NCBI GenBank assembly: GCA_038496675.1
Contig: CM076668.1
Coordinates: 19,111,580 to 19,175,579 of the forward strand
DNA from: Rachycentron canadum
Lineage: Eukaryota > Chordata > Actinopteri > Carangiformes > Rachycentridae
Length of the DNA stretch: 64,000 bases
Direction: 5' to 3'
Shown: positions 10,980 through 20,929 of the stretch, piece after piece
How positions within the stretch are numbered: position 1 is the first letter of the stretch
Layout: each line of letters starts with the position of its first letter
The notes under the pieces: model-generated
Seen by the model: the letters and a program-made list of their open reading frames with translations, nothing else
Databases searched by the model: none
What the model was told of the DNA's origin: nothing
Program-made: the position numbers and the translations under genes

Positions 10980-12495
10980 CACATGGGCCAAGGTGATAAT
11001 CATTAGCTAGAATGAAGGTTTCAGGCTCTACAGCAGCTTAGTACTTTGATTCCATTTGTTTAATACTTCTGTACTTTTGCATAAATAACTTTTCATGAAA
11101 GTATAGAAAGTATAGGATATCAATACATCAACCGGTGAAACACACATTAATCCAAACAACACATTTTGTCACATTTAAAATTACATTACGCACAAACTCA
11201 GCAGGAAAAACCTTCATGTTACCTTGAATAACCAACAGTTTTCATAGAGACTATTTCCTTACCTGGAAATTGTTTTTTGTTGTTATGACTTGCTTGTTCA
11301 ACATGTATCTCAATATAACAAAATTGTAATTTAAAGTTAAAAAAAAAAGTTTCAGCTGTGGGTTTTAAAAAATCTATTCTAAATAAAATCTCTATCTTTC
11401 TCCTGCCATTCAGGAGAAAACATTATTTATTTTTGAAGAAATAAAATCTAGGGATAATTTAATATTTTCAGTTGGCAGCAGGTGCTCATAATAAAATCTG
11501 AGAATATTGACACACAGTGAGAGTCATAGCCTCCATAAAGCTTTTCGGAGATTAATAGGTCCAGCAAGAAGCTAGAGTTTATGGTGGCGGATCACAGAGG
11601 CTGCTAAATCCCCAAGTAAACCAGCTGCTTGCTCTGATTTTCCAGCCAGCAAGAGCTCTGGGACACAAAGTCCTGCACTGCTGGTTGATTACCTTCCAGA
11701 GAGACGAGGAAGTCTGGTGAACTTACCAAGCAACAATACATTGTTTTGTTGCATCATTCACATAGAATTGCATTTGGCAGCCGGCTGGTGTGAAGTCCCC
11801 ATCCTGCATGTGGCATAGGAATGTTTGCAAATATGCCCAAAAGGCCACAGGGTCCAAATCACACATCCATTTTCCAACTTAAACAGGATTTCCTTCTTCT
11901 CTGTGGCATTTATTAGCTATTCAGCTCAGTCGCAAATTCAATAATCTGACCTTAAGGATCAAAAAGAAATGTGCAAATTTTATGCTAAAATGTCAAGCAA
12001 TGCATCTTGGCACTACTTTTTATGTACAGATTGCTTTCTGCTCATGTGTGCTCATGTAATACAAACACACTGAGTGCTGCTACTCAGCTGGAGAGGGAGG
12101 AGAGCAGGCTCACCATTGTGAGTTCGCCATGAAACAGTATTTTGAGACGCTGATGTCTTTATTGTGATATATTACCTCAACAGTTAAAGGAAGTGGATAC
12201 TGAATTGTTTGCTGGTACACCAAGAAGTTACCTCCAGAAATGAGAGGAAAGGCTGATCTGTTGTACAAATATCTAAATAAAAAATTTAGCATGTTCTTGA
12301 AATGTATTTGTATATGGATATTCAGTCAATGGAAGACAAGATTGGTGGCACTTGGTACAGTTAGTGTTATGCATGCGATGGCTCTGTTGTTGAGCTCTAA
12401 GATGTCGTGGACACCGTCGAGGACGGTTCAAATTTAAAACAAAATTCAACAGTATTATTTCTGTCCAAAAAGCATGTTGTAAATTTCCCTTTACT
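10980..12495. other. Intron 1 AT-rich sequence, nothing recognised
   Basis: AT-rich intronic DNA with short A and T runs (for example near 11340). No supported coding exon or RNA gene was seen. Confidence 0.5.
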
Positions 12496-12499
12496 TCCA

Positions 12500-12624
12500 C
12501 TGTACTGGGCTGCAGGGAGAAATCTGAAAACCTGGAGTAATTAAATCTATCTGTATGGAGATATTTTGCAAGATCGGAGTGAGGAAATGTCTATTTTTGT
12601 AATTTGGGTGAACTGCTCCTTTAA
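12500..12624 (-). mobile_element. Possible MITE end (TTAAAGGAGCAGTTCACCCAAAT)
   Basis: The minus strand from 12624 starts TTAAAGGAGCAGTTCACCC, close to the 'ttaaagggatagttcaccc' end seen on many fish MITE-like repeats. The other end was not identified, so the extent is approximate and the call tentative. Confidence 0.35.
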
Positions 12625-12639
12625 TTTTCCCATTTTTCT

Positions 12640-13045
12640 CAACACAGACAGCAAGAGGGAGAGATTCTGAGGAGGATAACATTGATGGATGTTCAGTCCT
12701 GAGCTCACAGAGTCACCCCCCATGGGTTCAGAGTTGGCCTCCTCCAACCTCAGCGCTCATTAAACTAATTAAACTTGTTGCAGTTTGAGACTGGTCTGCT
12801 GCTGTGAGGAGAAAATTTAAACCTCACGTCAGTTTCCTCAGCGTGTCTCTGACAGGTGCAACAAGATTCATTCTTAATTGAAAACGGCCGACTGACTGCA
12901 ATTTCAAAACTGGATGATTGATAGATCAAGCCTGAAAATCTAGGCAGCGTCCCCTCGCTGCTCAGCGAGGAAGGCCTACAAATGCACCGCAAGGATCTTG
13001 GTGCTGAGCAGAGTTCATTTGGATACTCACCAAGCTGAATGAGCT
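12640..13045. other. Mixed-composition block with a perfect 8-bp hairpin, candidate conserved element
   Basis: This block is richer in GC than its flanks and holds ATTAAACTAATTAAAC near 12760 and a perfect palindrome at 12953-12970 (CCTCGCTG, two-base loop, CAGCGAGG). No splice-bounded open frame was seen. It could be a regulatory element; there is no direct evidence. Confidence 0.3.
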
Positions 13046-13049
13046 CTAG

Positions 13050-14040
13050 CAGGCTGGCAAATTTTTTTAACTCGTGGGCAAGGTTTTCTTAATTGTGCAT
13101 GACAAATTGAACAGAATCTGGAAAGGTTCATTCATCAAACCGTCCATTTGTCTGCCTCTCCGTCCCACCATATGTCTTTCAATCCATACACACATTTAAG
13201 ATTTCCCAGCTGTACTTAACTCTAGCAGAAGTGAAGATTGCCTGTACATCTCAGCACTAATTTCCCCTTTAGCCAGTTCCAGAAAATTAAACACATGCAT
13301 CATTTCAACAATGGGATGCATGAGCTTTGTTCACTATAAACCGGAAACATTTCTCTTGGTCCAGACCCGCATTTTTTTCTTATGTGCAGAGGCTCTTCTC
13401 TTGCCACACAAACAAGTTCACCACAAAGTCCATTTAGCAGCCGGTATGGAACTTTCTATCATATTACATGACCTTCATAGGCAGATATAATGTAGGAGCA
13501 ACAGTTTTGAATAAGTGGTTCCTTGGACACCTTACTACCAGCTTAGCTTGTTATAAGCAAATAAAATTCTGATTTATTTGGGGATATGCGTGATTTATGA
13601 ACTAAAATACTAAAGGTCTTAAAAATAGATTTTTATGCAACTATATTTTACAAAGGAAGGCCAACAGAAGAAGCCACAAGGCTCTTATCATGTCAGGTGA
13701 TAATATAATTATCTGTGTATCCCCAGTCACGTCAAACATGACACCAAAAGGTCTGCAATTAATCAATTTAATTGCAGAGCTTAATCACTAAATAAAAAAG
13801 GAACAAAAATGGGATTTCATTCTGATTATCAGGCTACTGTATAGCACTTAATATATACAGTCTGTAGTATTTTATTATGATCATGTAATTTCTTTTTATA
13901 TAGCTTCTTTTGTTTTTTAAATATATCTTATATTCATTTATTTATTTTATTTTCGTTGTTTATTTTTAGTTATTGTATTTGTTTGAGAAAAGTCTTTTGT
14001 TCTCCTTGTTTTTTAAATTAATTTAATTGGAATTAGGAAG
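13050..14040. other. Intron 1 AT-rich sequence, nothing recognised
   Basis: Very AT-rich, particularly 13780-14035, with no recognised exon or repeat. It forms a sharp contrast with the CpG-rich patch that follows. Confidence 0.5.
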
Positions 14041-14044
14041 TAGC

Positions 14045-14600
14045 TGCTGATTGGCCGTCACCTGATCACCTGACGGACACAGGAAAAAAAAAAACATTTA
14101 CCTGTAGTTTCCACTAAGACGAAACTGCGCGTGCGCACACGGTATAGCGGCGGAACTTTCTGGAACTTTCGCCACAGAACATGAACCAGAACCAGAACCT
14201 TTGAGGAACCGGACTTCGCTCGACCAGTACCGGGCTCAGGAGGTGACAATAAGTGAGTGAAGTGAAGCGGCTTTAAGCTAAATTAAGGCCGCGGCCTAGA
14301 GAACAGCGGGTGCTAACGATGGAATTGGCTAAAGATAGAATTAGCTAACGATAGAATTAGCTAACGATAGAATTAGCTAACGATATAATTAGCAAAGCCC
14401 CGGTTCAAGATACTGCTAATGTTTAAGAAGTTCTCCAGGCGATATTTGCCAAGTTTAAGTTGATATGTTCAGTTTTTTTTTTTTTTTTTTTTAAATCGTA
14501 AATACTTTAACACACAACGTCCTGGACGTTTTTACAAGTTGAACCGGAAACGCCGTGTGGCCGCCATTTTACTTTCCGCCATAACCGAATAATTTATGTT
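14045..14600. promoter_or_regulatory. Isolated CpG-rich patch with housekeeping-promoter motifs
   Basis: Inside AT-rich intron 1 the CpG content rises abruptly. Visible motifs are an inverted CCAAT box (ATTGG at 14050-14054), an NRF1-type palindrome TGCGCGTGCGCA at 14126-14137, an ETS-type ACCGGAA at 14543-14549 and a YY1-type GCCGCCATTTTA at 14560-14571. On the + strand a GTGAGT donor-like site follows ATAA near 14252, so a short non-coding first exon about 14150-14251 is possible. The minus strand could equally start a transcript from the ETS/YY1 end. It may be an alternative grid1 promoter, a promoter of an intronic or antisense RNA, or part of a mobile element. A tandem 16-mer sits inside it. 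Confidence 0.45.
14312..14391. repeat. Five-copy 16-bp tandem repeat (GCTAACGATAGAATTA)
   Basis: Five head-to-tail 16-bp units occur without indels. Units 3 and 4 are identical to the consensus; the others differ by one to three bases (unit 1 has GG and a final G, unit 2 has AAAG, unit 5 has ATA). Confidence 0.95.
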
Positions 14601-16589
14601 AGGTCACGTCTCCTTTACCCAGCTTTCCAACATGGAAGATGTGACGTCTACCCCCATGTTTCTATGGCCAAGGATCACAACAAACCCACATACAACATCC
14701 CAAACTAGTCACACGGGGATTTCAGTGATGTTGAAATTACATTATCTGGGACACGGACCTGACTTTATAACATCCGGTCTGTTGCATGTAAGGTGTGTGA
14801 GTTAATCCTGACAATGCAGTGACTGTAAGATGCTAACACCTGCTGTTTCTTAGCTACTGGCCAAAGTAATTAAACATTGTGCCTCCTTTTTTGTGTTTGC
14901 AAGCTGTTTGAAGTAAGAATACACAACTAGGTGGTTTAATAGAGGCAATCAGACACTATCAAATGATGTGAAAGGGACAAATTCTAACTAGTTCCACATA
15001 ACATAACAGTCATGGTCTGAGATATTTGCTAGATGGACCTTTTTACAAATACACAAATCATTAGAGATACATAAACAACGATGCGATAAAAAAAAAATCT
15101 AAAAATGTTAGACTTTATATTAGTTTTGAGAATTGGGGATGAGGGTTGTCTCTGCCCATAAAGAATTGTATTGAATGAAAATATATGCCACACGCATTAA
15201 TGGATTACATTATGGCCCTAAAGTGCACAGAATCAGGGTCCAAAGGCCCTGGAGAGGAGAAGACCTCTGCTTTAAGTGACTGTCCCCAGGGACCCATTGT
15301 CTCATAGTCTGCCCCTCAAGAGGTTTGACCATGTCACTGAGCACCTAAGGAGCACTAATTTATATCATCTTAAAAGGCTTAATTACTGCTTGTGACTAAG
15401 AGGTAGAAAAGCATGGAGTCTAAATGTATGCAAATTCACATTTGGAACCTTCCTCAACATTTTTTTAACGTCTTACAATGGCAGTCCAATCTAATCTGTG
15501 ATACCAATGCAAACTAAATAATTTTAGTTACTAATGAGTCACTGCGACATGTGTCAGCCCTGTCTTTGTGTAATTTCATATGGTCTAATTTTATGGTCTG
15601 TGTGTTTTAGTGCAGTCATGTCGAACTGAATGTGCGGTGATGAAAGTTGACGAAGGGCTTTAGCGTGATGATTATGTTGCTATGGAAATCTTTGTCATCA
15701 TTACTGGTCTTTGTAGAGTGATGCACTAAAACTGATGGGATTGCAGTTGGATTTACTGATTAAATCACAGAATTTTCCTTCCATCTCATCAGTGTCTCTT
15801 TTACTTAATGAAACTGTGCCGTTAGTTTTTTTCTTTTTTTTTTTCACCAAATGCACATTTTCCAGTGTTGCATGTTGTTGTTACCGTGGTTACTGATTGT
15901 TAATTTTACCACTTCTCCTTAAGTGAACCACTTAATTAGCAAAGAAAGAAAGAAACAAAGCACATATATATTGAGTGTTGTTCTTCACTGTGTTATGTAA
16001 CTTGACTTCTTGGGGAAAATTTCTGCTTTTAAACATAATTGTGCTTCATTAATTGAACTTTGTACTGTAATGGTTTTTTTTTTTATTTTTTTTTTTAAAT
16101 GCTTATTTGATTTATTCCAAAGTGTGACATGCTGCAATTTAGTTTTTAGTTTTTGTCTTTGTCTATGTACAATAATAATATAAAGACTGACAACACACAG
16201 AGAAAATAATTTTGCATTTTTTTTTTTTTTTTTTACTTAATCACAATTTGCCATTGTTGTAGTAATGAAACAGTCTCGCAATAATCACATAATTCATTTT
16301 GTAATTAGTGATGGGTGTCACTTAAATATAATTTGCAATCACTGCAGCAGCATTTCTGTTCCAAGGTGGTCTGCCTGAAATATAAGGTATCATGTGAAAC
16401 CTTATCGACATCTCACGGATGTTGGTTCAAATCCCAAGAGCAAACTAAGAAAGTACATACTCCTATGTAACTCAGTGGCCACTGTCTCAGCACATTTTGT
16501 TGTAAAATTCCCATGGAGCTCAGTTCCAGTTCTGCTCCTTTTGTGAACCAGATTTGAACAAGAGTGTCCAACTCTCATACGGATCCGTT
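14601..16589. other. 3' part of intron 1, nothing recognised
   Basis: AT-rich sequence with several long T runs (for example 16217-16234) and a short (GT)n after the following exon. An open frame at 14596-14805 on the + strand has no recognisable domain and is not supported as coding. The last 30 bases of the intron supply the pyrimidine tract and acceptor for exon 2. Confidence 0.5.
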
Positions 16590-16615
16590 TCTTCTCCCTG
16601 TCTCAACCTGTCCAG

Positions 16616-16771
16616 GTGCAATATTCGAGGAGAACGCAGTGCGGGACGATGAAGTGTTCCAGCTCGCCGTGTCTGACCTCAGTCTGAACGATGACATCCT
16701 GCAGAGCGAAAAGATCACACACTCTATTAAACTCATCGAGCCCAACAACCCTTTCCAGGCAGTACAGGAAG
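16616..16771 (+). CDS. grid1: GRID1 (GluD1) coding exon 2: start of the amino-terminal domain
   Basis: This 156-base exon continues GluD1 from residue 28 to about 79. It encodes the first strand and helix of the extracellular amino-terminal domain, the LIVBP-like fold that in delta receptors binds cerebellin and so links to presynaptic neurexin. The residues run GAIFEENAVRDDEVFQ to NNPFQAVQE. Blocks LAVSDLSLNDDILQSEKIT and NNPFQAVQE match human GRID1; GRID2 instead has an LQTEKIT block and a different following segment, so this is GRID1. Visible fish differences from human include VRDDE for AKDDR, HSIKLIEP for YSIKVIEA. The acceptor is CTGTCCAG|GT and the donor G|GTAAGG at 16772. Both flanking introns are phase 1, so the exon could be skipped without a frameshift. 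No stop, frameshift or missing residue was seen. Which teleost duplicate this is cannot be told. Confidence 0.96.
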
Positions 16772-17339
16772 GTAAGGATTGCATGTGGAGCATGTTTACA
16801 TTGTGTGACTGTGTATCTATGTGAAAGTTGCTCGCGAATCTGAGATACTTTTTGCAAGTTGGGGTTGGTTGTTGCTGTGTGTGTGTGTGTCTGCCTTACC
16901 GGGTTGGTCTGGATTGTTAATCTTTAGATTTTGCTGGTTTTGTCTCTTGGTGAAGTATCATCACGGCTAATGACCCAGGAATCAACCTACTAAATGCTGT
17001 ATAAAATCCTGGCAACTGCCTGCTCTGTTTCTTCTCCCAGAGGATTCTGTCGGTCTTTGATGCTGCACCGCAGAGCCTCTCCTTGGCCTTCTCTTTCCTC
17101 CGTCTTATTGTTTCCTCTGAGACTGATTCTCTCTATCTTCCCTCTCTTATGCTGCTCTCTCTCCTGGTTTCCTCTGTGCAGAGGAAGCTAGGGGGAAGCA
17201 CTGAGTCGAGCTGCATTGAATCCAGCTGTAATTTTCCATATGATTGCCAACAAAGAGGTTTGCGGGCCTCTTAGCTTGAAAAGAGCTGATCTGATACAGA
17301 ATGGCTTTGCTAAGAGTGTTTATGTTCATACCGGAGGCT

Positions 17340-17695
17340 CCAGAAAAGGCAGTGATGATGATTATGCTGGATGATACTGGTAAAAGTGATTTTGTTTTGC
17401 TGCAAATAATGAAGATTGATGATGTCGTTGGGATGATTGCAGTGATGATGGATATCACTGATAATGATGCTGATGAATATTAGGATGATGCTGATGCTCT
17501 TGATGATTTGAGTGTTGAGGTCGAGGATCACTGTGGTGATTGTTAAGATGAAAATGTTTATAATGAAAATAATTGACGCGTATTAATGTGATAAAGATGG
17601 AGTGTTTTTGATTGGCAATAATTTTGATGATGACGCTGTTGTCTTGACAATGGTGTTGTTGATGACAATGATGCAATTATTGCTCCTGATGATGT
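17340..17695. repeat. Degenerate GAT/ATG trinucleotide-rich tract
   Basis: The + strand is dominated by imperfect GATGAT, GATGCTGAT and GATAATGAT runs over about 350 bases, with interruptions. It is an old, decayed (GAT)n array. Open frames across it give Asp/Met-rich or His/Asn-rich peptides and are artefacts. Confidence 0.75.
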
Positions 17696-17699
17696 TGGA

Positions 17700-19770
17700 A
17701 AACAAACCTGGTAAAATCCTAAGAGCCTTATGACTAATCATTAGCTCAAATCCTTTCTACAGCCCACGCAACTTTAATTTTTAACTTGAAACTTTAATAA
17801 TATATTGACACTGTCACAGCAATAATACATTTTGTTTTTATTTTATTGCAGGATTCTGCAAAGATCCTTGAGTTGCACGAGCAGCCAAAGCTTTAAACAG
17901 TGATGCATGACAACAGGGTTATTACTGCACCATCTTTGACCGGTCTGTCAATATTTAGTAACCTGAGCAAGTCTGTTCCACTGCTGGAAACATGTCAGAG
18001 AGACAGCTCTGAGTAGTTCATGGTATAAAATATCGACTTGGAGAGTGTGATCACAGAGATAACACACTCCAGTTCAGTCTGTAGGAAGTTTTTTTTTTTT
18101 TTTTTTTTTTTTTCCTTCCCCTTTTAAGCATAAAGGGTTATGCCTCAGGCTGTGCCACATTGTTTCCCCTAAGCAGGAAATGTGAGGGTGCCTGATGTCT
18201 TTTTCTTTTTCTCTCACCAGAGAGGAGCTGTAGCATCATCAAGTTGGCTTTTGTTGTTTTGTTGAAGAACAGGGGTCGGAGGTTACAGTCACCTGACAGC
18301 AGTTGAGACAAATATTTGTGTGACCAAAGACGAGGTTTTAATCTTGTGCAACAGAGGTGCAGATGAACTGAGATGTTGTGTAAGAACTTTGACCTGCAAC
18401 ATAAATATAGAGACATTTGTTGCCAGTTGTTCATATGTCACGCCCTCCCTAAAATATTTTGCATCGTTGTGGAACACGATGCCATAGATACACAGGTGAC
18501 CATGCACTTTTTCACAAATATTTAACATTTTTCAGTGGATAGCTCTTGATAATCTGTGTAAAGTCAAGACAAAGACAAGTTGGACCTGTCCACCTGTCAC
18601 CCACATACATTACAGACACAAACTTAGTTGATGTCTCTGTGTTGCATTACCAATATATCTAATACTGTGGATTGTTATAACTTTGGAAGGACTGACACAT
18701 TTCCTGCTTATATAACTTCCTTGTAAACCGAATGCTAATGTATGTGTTTAATATATTAGCTGTGTATTAGTGGTGTTCATTCATATGAAAATGAACTTTA
18801 AAACTTTCTGAACAGACAGCACAACAGTTTGTCGTTCATTGACATCATCATTAAGTGATTAAGAATTAACACACACACTGGCAGCACCAGCACAGCAGAT
18901 GTCATTAACATTAATGGAGGTATTTGTGTTCCTTGCACTTTAATTACTGTGACGTGCAGATGCATATGTATGCGTGTTTGCATCAGTCTTGCTCTTTAAA
19001 AGGTCAAGGAGTAGTGTCATATGACTCACGCACACACACTGACACACACCTGTTTATTTTCTGAGTCTGATCTGTGATAATTGGGTATAAAGCCAGCTGG
19101 GTTTTGCTGCAGATGACACAAACGTCATCTAAATACCTGCTGTCCTGTTCCTCGACTCTGCCACAGAAAAAGCAAGACTGAGATGCAGAAAGTCCCACTT
19201 TTCACTCCAGTGAGAAAGCTTTGAAGATGCTTATTTAGACATAATACTGTTATTATAACCCAAAGTGTGAAGAAATTCTCCTATGAGATGAGAAATCAAA
19301 CTGCAGCTTAATAGATTAACAGCTGTCACTCACTTACTCATATGTTCTATTAAATTTTCATTATTATTTTTTTGCCAAATATGTTTTTTATCTGAAATAA
19401 AGATGATCCAGACACAGCACGTTTGTGATCAGTTTTGTTTGCCTTAGCATTAGCCGCCCCATTATATAAATGGTATTTAGCACCTGTGCTCCTTCTCCCT
19501 GAAGGTTAATGAGCTTTTTTTTTCATTTCATAAAAGTAAATGAACAATCAGGATAACAACAGAAGTGTCCTTTGTTTCAGTTGCATACATTTTGCCAGTG
19601 ACTTTGAAAATGATGCTATTGAGATATAGAGGGAGACAGAAACGATGAGAGCGAGCAAATAGACAAACAGTGAAAGAGAAAAAATGGAGAAGGGGTAGAG
19701 AGAGAGCGAGAAGGGGAAAATTGGTGGTAGGGAGACTGATCAATACGTCTTAGTGCAAGGTTGGTTAGAT
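17700..19770. other. Intron 2, 5' portion: no gene seen
   Basis: AT-rich intronic DNA containing a 25-base T run (18089-18113) and scattered short tracts. No exon, RNA gene or recognised repeat family was identified. Confidence 0.5.
18089..18113. repeat. Poly-T run
   Basis: Twenty-five uninterrupted T residues, possibly the tail of a decayed minus-strand retroelement, though no body was recognised. Confidence 0.85.
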
Positions 19771-19772
19771 GA

Positions 19773-19777
<5 letters not shown>

Positions 19778-19858
<81 letters not shown>
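19778..19858. repeat. (TG)n microsatellite
   Basis: About 40 TG units with one TTT interruption near 19824. The flanking frames that run through it are CV- or HT-repeat artefacts. Confidence 0.97.
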
Positions 19859-19859
<1 letters not shown>

Positions 19860-20925
19860 AATTATGGCCCAGCTGGTTTCTTGCTCACCCTGACCTTTCT
19901 CAGAGCTCCCATGATCCTCGGCCCTCTGAGACTCTGCTGATGGCCCAGGCAGTGGTGGGATTCATGTGCGTGTGGCATGGGGTGGCTGGGATGACTGAGG
20001 ATTAAAAAAAAAAAAAATAAAATAAAATAAAAAACACTGCTCAGTTGCAGTTTTTTAGGGTATATGTGTTTTCACTTGTCAAATGACTCCGAGTTCTGTT
20101 GTCTGACAAGAATACATCACATGGAGGTTTTTCTCTTTTTCTTCTTCCTTTATCTGTGGCACATTTTTGTGTCTGTCTGTACTATATATTTGTTTGGTAT
20201 CTCTCTTTCCAATGAAATATGTTTGGTAGAGAACCAAGTGAACTGCTCCAGAATTTGTTAGATACATGAAAAAGAAGTAATGGCACAATGCTATTTTTTA
20301 ATATGGGCACAATTTGGCCAGTCTATTTGTGTATCTGTTCTTTTATTTCTTTGCTCAGTGGATACACTTAGCAGAAATCAGATTTGTTACTGTTCTAAAA
20401 TTAAAGGTAATTGTCCTTTTTAAGAAAGAAATTATACATGGACCAAAATCAAAATCTTTTTTTTCTGATTAGGGCAAAGTTAGTTAGTAATTTGAGTGCT
20501 TATGTGAAAAATAGAAACTTTTGAAACTCAAGTCTGACAATTTTAATTTATTGAAAAATTGTTTATTCATGTTAGAAAATGCTAAATTTCTATAGTTCCA
20601 ACTGTGAGCATTTGCAGACTTTTCTGTTTGGCTTCATTGTAAAATTTAATAGTTTTGTGGGATTGTGGCAGACATTTGTCACTGTTGACACACTAAACAA
20701 ATTAATCTGTCACTCACAGTGATGGAAGTGGCAGTGATTGTTATGATTCTTATTAAAGATTTATTGTTTGTTTCTTCCAGAAAAACTGACAAATATTTGA
20801 CAAGCTTCTACAATAAAAACTAAAGTAAAAAGAAAGTTTGAAAATTTGAGAATAACATCAATAATTTAAGTCTTTAATCCAGGTACTGAAATTAACACAA
20901 ACTCTCTCTGCAGCCCTGCACATGC
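19859..20925. other. Intron 2 AT-rich sequence, nothing recognised
   Basis: Contains an A-rich TAAAA-type stretch at about 20005-20034. Otherwise it is plain AT-rich intron. Confidence 0.5.
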
Positions 20926-20929
20926 ACAG

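Larger units (their letters stand above)
1815..16615 (+). other. grid1: grid1 intron 1 (phase 1, about 14.8 kb)
   Basis: The intron begins with donor GTAAGG directly after exon 1. It ends with a pyrimidine-rich acceptor (16590-16615, ending CTGTCCAG) directly before exon 2. Splicing at these sites restores a Gly codon and an uninterrupted reading frame. No other exon with recognisable homology was seen on either strand. Contents are listed separately: purine and pyrimidine tracts at the 5' end, a (CA)n array, two interspersed repeat fragments, a CpG-rich patch near 14 kb and long AT-rich filler. Confidence 0.9.

Noticed and set aside
16395..16440. GGTTCAAATCCC as a tRNA B box upstream of exon 2
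   Set aside because: No matching A box or cloverleaf was seen, so it is not called as a tRNA or SINE.
19616..20005. Open frames rich in HT or CV repeats, here and at the other CA/TG arrays
   Set aside because: They are translations of dinucleotide microsatellites.
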